From: Streptomyces sp. FIT100
GTDB lineage: Bacteria > Actinomycetota > Actinomycetes > Streptomycetales > Streptomycetaceae
Reading direction: 5' to 3'
NCBI RefSeq assembly: GCF_024584805.1
Contig: NZ_CP075715.1
Location: 6,295,526-6,359,525 of the forward strand
Length of the DNA stretch: 64,000 nt
The translations under genes and the position numbers were made by a program. The notes under the pieces were generated by a model. That model was given only the letters and a program-made list of their open reading frames with translations, had not been told where the DNA came from and did not search any database. This document shows positions 54,208-63,716 of the stretch, piece by piece. Numbering within the stretch: the first letter of the stretch is position 1; each line of letters starts with the position of its first letter.

Positions 54208-54990
54208 TCACGGGGACGATCCGGGCGCGGGCCGGTTGGTGTTGACCGCGGTGGGCGGGCCGGGCTGCGTCGAGGGGCGCGAGGTGAACGACTGGTCGCT
54301 GCCCGTCGGACCGGCCGGCGCCGGCGCCGGCGGCAGATTGCCGTCCGGCGGCGGCGGGCCCGTCGGGCTGGCCGTCGCCACACCGGCGGCGTCGTTGGCG
54401 AGCGCGTCGAAGTCCACCATGCCGGTCCCCTCCAGCATGGTGATGTGGTCCAGCACGGTCTGGTTGGCATCGCTCGCCAGCTGCCGTATGAGGGTGTTGC
54501 GGGTGGAGTGCCGGACCTGGGCTATCAGCGAGAAGACCTTGCCGTGCGCCATGCGCAGCAGGTTCGCGAACTTCCACTCGTACTCGCGGCCGCTCGCCGC
54601 CGACAGCTCCCGCAGCCAGCCCTGCTGCTGCTCGTTGGGTTGGTTCGGCAGCTCGACCCCGAGCTTCGCCGCCACGTCGCGGGCCCGCTGGTCGAGGTCG
54701 GTGTGGCCGACGACGAGGTGGTCACCCGCGTCCTTGATCGCCTGGCTCGGCGCACGTTCGATGGCCTGCTGGCCCGCGGGCAGCTCCCAGAGACCCGCGA
54801 GCCGCACCTTCACGAGGAAGTCCCGGTCGGTCGCCGACAGCGGTCCCCACTGCGTCGCCACGCTCGACGCGTTGAGGTTCGCCTGACCGGTGCCGGACCG
54901 GTCGGCGTAGGACCAGACGGGGAACGCGAGCGCGCCGACCGTGGCTACCAGGGCCGCGATGATGAGTGCTGTCCCGTTGATGCGCCGCAA
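54208..54990 (-). CDS. DUF4142 protein, first copy
   Basis: A 260-residue protein with an N-terminal anchor (GTALIIAALVATVGALAFPV), an exported DUF4142 helical domain (TDRDFLVKVRLAGLWELPAG through VRHSTRNTLIRQLASDAN) and a Pro/Gly/Ser-rich C-terminal tail absent from its paralogue at 50937-51635. I chose the second of two adjacent TTG codons (54988-54990) because GGGAGGA lies just upstream; the longer ATG frame has no such site. It is the first gene of the four-gene unit. An 11-bp tandem repeat array lies about 120 bp upstream. Confidence 0.82.
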   Translation of the reverse strand: MRRINGTALIIAALVATVGALAFPVWSYADRSGTGQANLNASSVATQWGPLSATDRDFLVKVRLAGLWELPAGQQAIERAPSQAIKDAGDHLVVGHTDLDQRARDVAAKLGVELPNQPNEQQQGWLRELSAASGREYEWKFANLLRMAHGKVFSLIAQVRHSTRNTLIRQLASDANQTVLDHITMLEGTGMVDFDALANDAAGVATASPTGPPPPDGNLPPAPAPAGPTGSDQSFTSRPSTQPGPPTAVNTNRPAPGSSP

Positions 54991-55111
54991 CAAGTGTTCC
55001 TCCCGAGCCGTTGTGCGTATCGCAGAATCAACCGGCAACCGAACCGGCGGTTCAACCTACTTGGCAGTACTGGAAGGTACGTAACGGGGCGGCGTTGTGT
55101 TCAGCCGAGCC

Positions 55112-55189
55112 GTGGATCAGGCGCGGATCAGGCGTGGATCAGGCGCGGATCAGGCGTGGATCAGGCGCGGACCCGGCGCGCATCCAGGC
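55112..55189. repeat. 11-bp tandem repeat array
   Basis: GTGGATCAGGC and GCGGATCAGGC alternate five times from 55112 to 55166, followed by two diverged copies to 55189. The period equals one helical turn. The array lies between the DUF4142 start and the 3' end of the terpenoid operon, in a non-coding gap. Confidence 0.85.
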
Positions 55190-55221
55190 CGGGTCCCCTT
55201 GCGCTCTGAACCCGGCTCAGC

Positions 55222-56082
55222 TCAGTCGCCATCGTGCCGCGGCGCCTGGGTCGGTCGCCCCCTGTGCATGGTGGTGCCGAGCAGGTGGGCCACTTCGTGG
55301 CGGGTGAGTTTGGTGCGGCCTTGTCCTAGGGCGGCGAGTGTCGCCCAGGCGAGAGTGAGGGGGACTCTGCAGAAGTCGAGAACGGGGCCGGGAGGCAGGT
55401 GCGCTACATAGAGGTCACCTGCATTCAGGTTTCTCACGGCGTAGTCGCGTACCTGTGGCGTGCTCCAGCCGGTGGGGAAGAAGTCGATGTTTCTGGTCAG
55501 GTCCTCTTCCCTGTTCTGGAGGATGTTGATCGCCTGGAGTCCCCGGCCGAAGCCAACGGCCAGTGACCGGTCGGTAGCAGTGCCGTCGAACCAGGCCCAC
55601 AAGTCGCTGAGGAGCAGTCCGACGATGCCGGCCACATCGAACGTGTACCGGTCGAGATCGGACTGGGTGTCGATGGTCCACTGCAGTCCCACCCATTCGG
55701 CCATGCGGTCGGCGATGGACGAGAGCGTCTCCCAGGTGCGGCAGGCGATCGTGGGGGGCGCCAAAGCGGCCCATTCGCCGATCCGTTGGGAGATCTCGGG
55801 CAGTTGGCCGGAATACGAGCGCAGCAAGGGCAGTGAGCCGGTGGTGCCGGTGGTGCCGGCGGTGCACTGTCCGGACCGCAGAGCGTGGCTGATCTGCCGG
55901 AGCAGGTGCTGCTTGGCGTCGTCTGCGATGCCGGGGTGGTCTTCGATTTCGTCGATCGCCCGCAGGCAGAGGAAGAAGGACATCACCGGCTCGCGTAGGC
56001 CCCCGGGCAGTGCGATGACAGGGATGTAGAAGGTGCGGCTGGTTTCCAGGAGGACTCTCTCCGCGTCCCGGCCGATGCTCAC
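55222..56082 (-). CDS. Squalene/phytoene synthase-like prenyltransferase with altered second motif
   Basis: A 286-residue head-to-head prenyltransferase-fold protein. The first aspartate-rich motif is RAIDEIEDHPG (Asp44 to Asp48). The second is INILQNREEDL, in which the first Asp of the usual DxxED is Asn190; the following RNIDFFP resembles the squalene-synthase region. The ATG overlaps the stop of the membrane cyclase-like gene (ATGA). It is the last gene of the terpenoid operon. In hopanoid clusters two such proteins (HpnC, HpnD) act in sequence, so this could be a partner of the synthase at 56777-57718. The exact reaction is uncertain. Confidence 0.8.
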   Translation of the reverse strand: MSIGRDAERVLLETSRTFYIPVIALPGGLREPVMSFFLCLRAIDEIEDHPGIADDAKQHLLRQISHALRSGQCTAGTTGTTGSLPLLRSYSGQLPEISQRIGEWAALAPPTIACRTWETLSSIADRMAEWVGLQWTIDTQSDLDRYTFDVAGIVGLLLSDLWAWFDGTATDRSLAVGFGRGLQAINILQNREEDLTRNIDFFPTGWSTPQVRDYAVRNLNAGDLYVAHLPPGPVLDFCRVPLTLAWATLAALGQGRTKLTRHEVAHLLGTTMHRGRPTQAPRHDGD

Positions 56083-56792
56083 AGTTCGTCATTCGTGTGG
56101 GACATCTCTGGCTCGGATGTCGCGGTGCGCGTATGGCCGTCCGATCGACCGTGCTGCCACAGCACGGTGACGTAGAGCGCATTCAGGGCAAGGGTGACGG
56201 CCACGAGGGATTCCTGGAACGTCGATGCGACGATTCCCGGCGGCGGGTATGCGAGCCAGGCGGCGCCGGCGCAGAAGTTGCCCAGCAGCATGCAGACGGC
56301 GATCGGGACGGACTGACCCGCGGTGGACGCGCGTTCGTACCACATGAACAGGAACAGCCCCGCCATCATCAACGCGGCGGCGAACCCCCCGTAAAGCCCC
56401 CAGTGATCGTGGTAGTACGCGATGAAGACTTGGTTCAGCTGGAACGTCATCGCCAGCGCTGCCAGCAGGGTCAGGCCGAACAAGCCGTAGAAGACCTTGG
56501 CTGAGATGCGCGGAAATTGGCCGGGGCCGTATCTGAGCGCCTGCCAGGCTATGACGAGGTCGAGGACGAGCCAAGCGAAGGGGATCGGTCTGAGGAACCC
56601 AGGAGGAGGCTCGATGAATGAACTGATCGCCTCCCATGAGAGGTTGGCGCACAAGGCCACCACCGGCATGCCGTAGATCCCGTCCGCTCTCGCTCGCCGG
56701 ATGATCAGCACGTAGGCGAGCGTCCAGAACACTCCGCACAACACAATGCCGACATTGAATGCCGCGCTGCCGAGCATCACGCCGGCCGACAT
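56079..56792 (-). CDS. Membrane protein resembling Pyr4/PaxB-type terpene cyclases
   Basis: A 237-residue protein with seven hydrophobic segments, the size and topology of the integral-membrane terpene cyclases of fungal meroterpenoid pathways (Pyr4, PaxB). The segment YGMPVVALCANLSWEAISS matches their conserved region with a catalytic-type Glu (Glu54) after Trp. Further segments are FAWLVLDLVIAWQALRYGP and ALNALYVTVLW. The start overlaps the upstream synthase by 16 bp and the end overlaps the next synthase by 4 bp. That context supports a role in cyclising a polyprenyl product. The homology is judged by eye from memory of the family; an unrelated small membrane protein remains possible. Confidence 0.55.
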   Translation of the reverse strand: MSAGVMLGSAAFNVGIVLCGVFWTLAYVLIIRRARADGIYGMPVVALCANLSWEAISSFIEPPPGFLRPIPFAWLVLDLVIAWQALRYGPGQFPRISAKVFYGLFGLTLLAALAMTFQLNQVFIAYYHDHWGLYGGFAAALMMAGLFLFMWYERASTAGQSVPIAVCMLLGNFCAGAAWLAYPPPGIVASTFQESLVAVTLALNALYVTVLWQHGRSDGHTRTATSEPEMSHTNDEL

Positions 56793-57718
56793 GACCGGCC
56801 GTCTTTCGCCGGACCGCTGCGTTGGAGGGCGGATCTGAGACCGTGAAGCAGCGTGCGGCGGCCCGCTGGGAGGCCGGCCACGGTCCGCACGGCGATCTCG
56901 ACCTTCTCCCCCCTCGGCACAGTGATCCGGCGATCCAGCAGCTGTGACGGTTCATCTGCTATCCGGGTGAGGAGCCTCAGGTACACCCCGGCCATGGTGC
57001 CCAGGCAGGCCGAACTGCGATGGTGGAGAAGCGGAAGCAGACGCAGGCCTTCGACGTAGAAGCGCAATGCCCGTTCCGCCTGGAAACGAACCAAGGCGTC
57101 AAAGCTCGGGCCGTGTCGGAATGAGACCGGTGGACCGTTCGGGACAGGGAGGAATGTGCGTAGATCCTCGGTCGGCAGGTATACGCGTCCCGCGTCCGCG
57201 TCCTCGGCGATGTCCCGGAGAATATTGGTCAGCTGCATACCGATCCACAGTGATGACGCCAGATTCGCGGCCTTCGGGTGGCCGCTTGGCGGGAACACTC
57301 CCAGGCAGAGCCTGCCTACCGATCCCGCGACCCGGTCGCAGTAGACGTAGAGATCGTCGAAAGTGCCGAACTCCGCACCGGCGACGTCCATCTCGACACC
57401 GTCGATCAGCTCATCGAACGCCTTCAGCGGGATGGGATAACGATGAGCAGTGTCCCCCAACGCCACACACACGGGGTCCGGGTACGCACGCAGGTTCGTG
57501 AGTTGCTGTCTCATCCGTGTCAGCTCGCGGTGCTTGACGTCCGTGTCCAGACCGCCATCGGCCAGGTCGTCGATCTCACGGGCGTAGGCGTAGACGGCAC
57601 ACAGCGCCAGACGGTCGGTCCTGGGGAGCAGCCGGATCCCGTAGCGGAAGTTGCCCGCGCGGTGGCTGGTCACCCGCTCGCAGTACGCATAGGCCGCGTC
57701 CACCTCGGTGACGTCCAT
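56777..57718 (-). CDS. Squalene/phytoene synthase family protein (HpnD-like)
   Basis: A 313-residue head-to-head prenyltransferase. Both Mg-binding motifs are intact: YAREIDDLAD (Asp50 to Asp54) and TNILRDIAEDADAGRVYLP (Asp168 to Asp172), the latter typical of phytoene and presqualene diphosphate synthases. SLWIGMQLTNIL is also characteristic. The ATG at 57716-57718 follows GGAGG. It joins two C15 or C20 diphosphates. Overlap with the membrane cyclase-like gene indicates coupled translation. Upstream lies the short remnant of a polyprenyl diphosphate synthase. Confidence 0.88.
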   Translation of the reverse strand: MDVTEVDAAYAYCERVTSHRAGNFRYGIRLLPRTDRLALCAVYAYAREIDDLADGGLDTDVKHRELTRMRQQLTNLRAYPDPVCVALGDTAHRYPIPLKAFDELIDGVEMDVAGAEFGTFDDLYVYCDRVAGSVGRLCLGVFPPSGHPKAANLASSLWIGMQLTNILRDIAEDADAGRVYLPTEDLRTFLPVPNGPPVSFRHGPSFDALVRFQAERALRFYVEGLRLLPLLHHRSSACLGTMAGVYLRLLTRIADEPSQLLDRRITVPRGEKVEIAVRTVAGLPAGRRTLLHGLRSALQRSGPAKDGRSCRPA

Positions 57719-57883
57719 CGCTGTCGACCTCCGTGAAATCGGACTTCGGCGGGCAGGTGGTAGCAGGTGGTGACGCGGCCTCACGGGTAAGGGAGTTGTC
57801 AAGGAAGTCGTCCAGGATGCCGTCCACCTGATCCCGGATCCGGGCCGTATCCATCGGATCGGCGGCAACGGTGCGGGCGGTAC

Positions 57884-57887
<4 letters not shown>
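57576..57887 (-). pseudogene. N-terminal remnant of a polyprenyl diphosphate synthase
   Basis: A GTG at 57885-57887 overlaps the ispG stop codon (GTGA), and the first 40 or so codons read as a polyprenyl-synthase start: ADPMDTARIRDQVDGILDDF, then LDNSLTREA. After that the sequence becomes Pro/Thr-rich and the frame runs into the next gene, stopping at 57576. The catalytic parts are absent. It may be a truncated GGPP synthase gene; a separate synthase lies at the right edge of the window. It could still be translated as a short coupling peptide. Confidence 0.45.
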
Positions 57888-59022
<1,135 letters not shown>

Positions 59023-59026
<4 letters not shown>

Positions 59027-60807
59027 GGTGACCTCTCGGTTTCCACAGGGACGTTGATCCGACCGGTGCGTTGGAGTACGGCTCGGGTGATGCCGGCCGC
59101 GTCAAGCCCCGCCTGCCCCAGCAGCGTGCCGCGGGAGCCGTGGGGGAGATAGGCGCGGGCCAGACCCAGTGTGTGCACCGGAGTCGTGACGCCCGCGTCG
59201 GCGCAGGCCAGGGCGAGGGCCGATCCGACACCGCCGGTGCGTATCCCGTCCTCGATGGAAACGGCGAGGGCGTGACGGGCCACGATTCCCGGCAGCGCGG
59301 GGTTGACGGGCAGCACCCAGCGTGGGTCGGCGACCGTGACGCCGATGCCGTGGCGCTCCAGCTCGGCGGCGGCCTCCAGCGCCGCCGCGGCGAGCGGGCC
59401 GACGGGCAGGAGCAGGACGTCGAGGGGGCGGGCGGCGCCGCGGTGCAGGATGTCGATGCCGTCCATGGTGACGAGGGCGGGGATGTCGCCGCCTACGGAG
59501 GCCTTGGGCAGCCGAAGCGCTGTGGCGCCGTGATCGCACTCGACGGCCTCGGTGAGAAGTTGGCGCAGGCGGGTGGCGTCGCGGGGTGCGGCGACCCGCA
59601 GCCCGGGGACCGCGGAGAGGATCGCCAGGTCCCACATGCCGTGGTGGGACGGACCGTCGGGGCCGGTGATCCCGGCCCGGTCGAGGACGAACGTCACCGG
59701 CAGCCGATGCAGTCCCACATCCATGAGCACCTGGTCGAAGGCACGGTTGAGGAAGGTGGCGTAGACGGCGACGACCGGATGGAGTCCGCCCATGGCGAGC
59801 CCGGCGGCAGAGGTGACGGCGTGCTGCTCGGCGATGCCGACGTCGAAGACCCGACCGGGGAAGGCGACGGCCATCGGGTTCAGACCGGTGGGGCGCAGCA
59901 TGGAGGCGGTGATCGCGACCAGCTCGTCGTGTTTCTCGGCGAGTCGGAGCAGCTCCTGGCCGAAGACCGTCGTCCACGACGGCGGACCCGCCGACGCGGG
60001 TCTGCCCGTGGCCGGGTCCACGGTGCCGACGGCGTGCAGGCAGTCCGCCTCGTCCGCCTCGGCGGGCGGGTAGCCCTTGCCCTTGATGGTCCTGACGTGG
60101 ACCACCACGGGCCGGTCCAGGGCACGGGCGCGGCACAACGCCCGTTCGATCTCGGGCGTGTCGTGGCCGTCGACCGGGCCGAGGTAGGCGAGTCCCAGCG
60201 CGGTGAAGGAGTTGACTTCACCCGGCCCGGCGGCGAGGTGCTCGGCAAGCCCCCCGCCCGTCGGGGCGTAGGAGCGGCCGTTGTCGTTGAGCACGACGAT
60301 GACCGGCCGGTCCCGGGCGCTTCCGATGTTGTTGAGCGCCTCCCAGGCCATGCCGCCCGTGAGCGCGCCGTCGCCGATGACCGCCACAACGCGGCGGTCG
60401 CGCTGCCCGCGCAACGCGAACGCCTTGGCCAGCCCGTCGGCGTAGGAGAGGGACGTGGACGCGTGGGAGTTCTCCACCCAGTCGTGCTCGGACTCGGCCC
60501 GTGAGGGATAGCCGGACAGACCTCCCGGCCTGCGCAGCCGGTCGAAGCCCTTGACTCGGCCGGTCAGGACCTTGTGGACGTACGCCTGGTGGCCGGTGTC
60601 GAAGACGATCGCGTCCCGGGGCGAGTCGAAGACGCGGTGCAGAGCGATCGTCAGCTCCACGGCTCCCAGATTCGGCCCGAGGTGGCCGCCGGTGCGGGTG
60701 ACCTTGTCGATGAGGAACGCGCGTATTTCCTCGGCGAGCACGAGGAGCCGATCCGGGTCGAGGGAGCGCAGAGCCTCCCGGGAGCCGATGGTGTCCAGGG
60801 TGGTCAT
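59023..60807 (-). CDS. dxs: 1-deoxy-D-xylulose-5-phosphate synthase, pathway-dedicated copy
   Basis: The 594-residue second Dxs of the window. ThDP and transketolase motifs are intact: GGHLGPNLGAVELTIALH, GDGALTGGMAWEALNN, DVGIAEQHAVTSAAGLAMGG, YATFLNRAFDQVLMDVGL. It is about 45 residues shorter than the copy at 29174-31096, mainly in the loop after GGLAEHLA. The ATG overlaps the ispH stop, and its stop overlaps ispG. Clustering suggests it feeds the downstream prenyl synthases. Confidence 0.95.
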
Positions 60808-61739
60808 GGTTTGCGCCTCACGTTCCTGGGGAGTGCGAAGTGGACGTCCTCGGTCGCGGCGGTGCGTTCGGCAATGGTGACGGGGCCGAGGGTGCGCAGA
60901 TGGCCGATCACCTCGTCGACGAGGCGCTCAGGGGCTGACGCGCCGGCCGTGAGCCCGATGGTCGCGGCGCCCTCCAGCCACGCCGGGTCGATGTCGCGGG
61001 CGCCGTCGATCAGGTGGGCGACGGCGCCGAGGGAGCGGGCAAGCTCCACCAGCCGCAGGGAGTTGGAGGAGTTCACCGAGCCGACGACGAGCACGAGGTC
61101 GGCCTCACGGGCGATCCGGCGCAGCGCCTGCTGACGGTTGGTGGTGGCGTAGCAGATGTCGTCCGACGGCGGGGGCTTGAGGCCCGGGAAGCGCCCCTGA
61201 AGCGCCTCGACGATCGACGACGTCTCCTCGACGGAGAGCGTGGTCTGGGTCAGATAGGTGACGTGATCGGGGTCGTCGAGCTCCAGCGCGGCCGCCTCGT
61301 CCACGTTCTGTACGAGGACGGTGCGCTCGGGCGCCACACCCATCGTGCCCTCGACCTCCTCGTGCCCGGCGTGCCCGATGAGCACCACGGTGTCCCCGCG
61401 CCCGGCGAACCGCCTGGCCTCGCTGTGCACCTTGGTCACCAGCGGGCAGGTGGCATCGACAACGTCAAGACCGCGCCGCGCCGCCTCGTCCCGCACTGCG
61501 GGGGAGACCCCGTGCGCCGAGAAGACGACGACAGCGCCGTCGGGCACCTCGTCGAGCTCATCCACGAAGACGGCGCCCCGCCCGGCGAGATCGTTCACGA
61601 CGTGCGCGTTGTGCACGATCTGCTTGCGTACGTAGACGGGGGCGCCGCGGCGTTCGAGCGTCCGCTCGACGGCCTCGATCGCCCGCTCCACCCCGGCGCA
61701 GAACGACCGCGGCGCGGCAAGCAGTACGGTGCGCTGCAT
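60804..61739 (-). CDS. ispH: 4-hydroxy-3-methylbut-2-enyl diphosphate reductase
   Basis: The 311-residue enzyme makes IPP and DMAPP from HMBPP. The three [4Fe-4S] Cys are in RSFCAGVERAIE, DATCPLVTKVH and DDICYATTNRQ; the last segment includes the conserved TxNRQ. IGHAGHEEVEGTMG carries the conserved His and the VNSSNS motif is present. The ATG at 61737-61739 (MQRTVLLAAP) follows GGGAAGG; a longer frame has no coding character. It is the first gene of the terpenoid operon and lies next to the mirrored regulatory region at 61832-62186. Confidence 0.95.
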   Translation of the reverse strand: MQRTVLLAAPRSFCAGVERAIEAVERTLERRGAPVYVRKQIVHNAHVVNDLAGRGAVFVDELDEVPDGAVVVFSAHGVSPAVRDEAARRGLDVVDATCPLVTKVHSEARRFAGRGDTVVLIGHAGHEEVEGTMGVAPERTVLVQNVDEAAALELDDPDHVTYLTQTTLSVEETSSIVEALQGRFPGLKPPPSDDICYATTNRQQALRRIAREADLVLVVGSVNSSNSLRLVELARSLGAVAHLIDGARDIDPAWLEGAATIGLTAGASAPERLVDEVIGHLRTLGPVTIAERTAATEDVHFALPRNVRRKP

Positions 61740-61831
61740 CGCGGCCGCCTTCCCTTGCTCTGTCGTCCTGCCGGACTCTCTCCAGTGAGCCGCACCACGC
61801 ACGCCGAAAGGAAGTGCCGGAGCGATGTGTG

Positions 61832-62186
61832 GTGTTGAAGGTGTTGATGCGCCACTGGCGCCCGAGGTCCTCACCGTTGCCGATATGGCGGGCATGGCGC
61901 ACCAGCAGCACCCGGTGGGCGTGACAGGGAGGTCCTCGGGCGCGATCCGGCTGTGGTAGCAGCCGACGTGGAAGCTCTGCCCGCGTCCCGGCGGATCGCC
62001 CGCACCCGCACCAGCCCGAGGTGTGGCCACTCGGGGTCGGCGGCCTGGAAGACGGTGTGCACGCGATGGCCCGGCTCGCGCCGGGCCGAGCCGGGCGTCC
62101 AGGGTGAGCCGAGCCGGGCGTCCGGGGCCCCGTGCCCGCCATATCGGCAACGGTGAGGGCCTCGGCGGATGTGTTGAACCTGTTGA
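61832..62186. promoter_or_regulatory. Mirrored regulatory modules between ispH and the divergent gene
   Basis: Two 33-bp arms, 61862-61894 and 62133-62165, are inverted copies of each other with very few differences (core CCTCACCGTTGCCGATATGG). Just outside each arm lies a GTGTTGAANNTGTTGA element (61832-61847 and 62171-62186). Reading outward, each divergent gene therefore has the same upstream module. The middle holds a 16-bp direct repeat, GCCGAGCCGGGCGTCC, at 62085 and 62108. No gene is supported in this 500-bp gap. Confidence 0.6.
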
Positions 62187-62251
62187 GCACCGGCTGTGGG
62201 CAACCCGCCGGTCGGGCTCTACTGAGGGAACGCCCCGGAAGGAGATGCACC

Positions 62252-63544
62252 ATGTGGCAACAGCAGGTCGCCGCCTACCGCGAGAGCCTCGCGCTGATGC
62301 CGGACGGGCCGTTTCGGCGGTTCGCCGAGTGGGCCGCCGGGCGGCCCGGCTGCGCCGAGCGGTGGCTGCAGCTCAACGGTCTCGCGCAGAACGCCAAAAT
62401 GGCGGAGCATCTCGTGTCGGGGCTCTTCGACGCGGCCGAACTGAACAGACTCGCCGGTCTCTTCGGCGGCATGAACGCTCATCTGGTCTGCGAAATGGCC
62501 TCCGACCATCTGGCCATCGGGCTGGCGGACCCACCGCCGCACGACCTCGGTGCCGCGGAGCGACGCGAACTGCTCGTCGGCTTCAACAACGCCACGATGC
62601 ACCGGCTTGCGGGCGGTGGGAGTGGCGAGGCCCGCGAGGCCGTGCTGGCGCTGCGGCCGCTCGCGCACGGCGTATCGTTCTTCCGGCAGAGCCTCGGCGG
62701 CGGCGAATTCCAGACGCTCGCCGACGCGTTCGAGCGGCTGCACCCCGGGGAGCGTGCCGAGGAGGTGGCGGCCGACGTGCTGCCCGTGCTCACCGCCAAC
62801 ATCGAGTGCACCGTCGCCCAGGTGGAGAACGTGCGCGGGCTCGCCTCGGAGGAACTCGTCCGCTCCGGCCTCGTCCGCCGGTACGCAGGGGTGAACCGGC
62901 TGCTGACGAAGGAACTGACCGCGGAGGAACTGCTCTCGACCGGGCTGGACACGAGCCTCGCGATCTCCACACTCGGCTATGTTGCCGGCGTCATCGCTGA
63001 ACTCGTCCGCCCGAACCCCGCCTTCGCCGAGGCGATCGACCGGATCGAGGCCACTCTGGAGAGCGCCGCGCTGATCCTGCGCCTCCTCAACGACTGCGGC
63101 ACGCCCCTGATGGAACAGCAGGCCGTGCGGGACGCCCTCCTGGCCCGGCTCGCCGCCACGCTCAGCGACGCCGCCGTATCCGCAGACGCCGCGACGCTGA
63201 GGAACCTGCTGCTGGACGCCGGGCCGCGCGACGCCCTGGCGCGGCTTCGCAAGGACGTCGTCCACGGGGAGTCCAACGTCTGCCTCGACGGCCTCCGGAA
63301 CCTCCCCGCCACCCCGGACGCACTCCGGCTGTTCGGCGAGCGCCTCGCTCTGGCGGCCACCCGTTACCGTACGGCCTCAACAGTCCTGAACACCCAATTG
63401 AGGTGTCTCTCCAGGCAGTTGGGCGATGCCACGATCTGCACCATGATCGCGCGATGCGTGTCGTTCCACCGGCGGATGTATGCGCGCGCCTACGAGGACG
63501 GCGTCGACGGCGAATACGCGGTGGCGCTTCCCGCCGTCGAGTGA
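62252..63544 (+). CDS. Unknown all-alpha protein divergent from the terpenoid operon
   Basis: A 430-residue, almost entirely helical soluble protein. Near residue 280 it contains LRLLNDCGTPLMEQQ, which fits the N-x3-T-x3-E pattern of class I terpene synthase metal sites (Asn280, Thr284, Glu288). I see no DDxxD partner motif about 140 residues earlier, so the match may be chance. Other segments are MASDHLAIGLADP, HGVSFFRQSLGGGEF and ICTMIARCVSFHRRMYARAY. The ATG at 62252 follows GGAAGGAG with 7-nt spacing. The mirrored upstream modules link its control to ispH-dxs-ispG. I do not recognise a characterised family. Confidence 0.75.
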   Translation: MWQQQVAAYRESLALMPDGPFRRFAEWAAGRPGCAERWLQLNGLAQNAKMAEHLVSGLFDAAELNRLAGLFGGMNAHLVCEMASDHLAIGLADPPPHDLGAAERRELLVGFNNATMHRLAGGGSGEAREAVLALRPLAHGVSFFRQSLGGGEFQTLADAFERLHPGERAEEVAADVLPVLTANIECTVAQVENVRGLASEELVRSGLVRRYAGVNRLLTKELTAEELLSTGLDTSLAISTLGYVAGVIAELVRPNPAFAEAIDRIEATLESAALILRLLNDCGTPLMEQQAVRDALLARLAATLSDAAVSADAATLRNLLLDAGPRDALARLRKDVVHGESNVCLDGLRNLPATPDALRLFGERLALAATRYRTASTVLNTQLRCLSRQLGDATICTMIARCVSFHRRMYARAYEDGVDGEYAVALPAVE

Positions 63545-63716
63545 GCGTCCTTGAGGGCGCTCTTCCGGGCTTCTTCTCCAGGCGCAGAGCAGCCGGGACC
63601 GAGGCGCGGACGTGGCCGGGGGCGCGTACAGGTACTCGTCAGGGCGCGCCGGCCCAGGGCCGCCGTGGCACAGATGCGGCCGGCTTCTTCGATCGCGCCG
63701 GCGTCGATCCGTCTCC

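Noticed and set aside
55112..55189. CRISPR or plasmid origin iterons
   Set aside because: Units are 11 bp without spacers, and no replication initiator gene is nearby.
61825..61959. A 44-codon plus-strand frame starting MCGVEGVDAP with a GGAG upstream
   Set aside because: It overlaps one arm of the mirrored regulatory element and has no recognisable motif; the sequence constraint is better explained by the inverted repeat.
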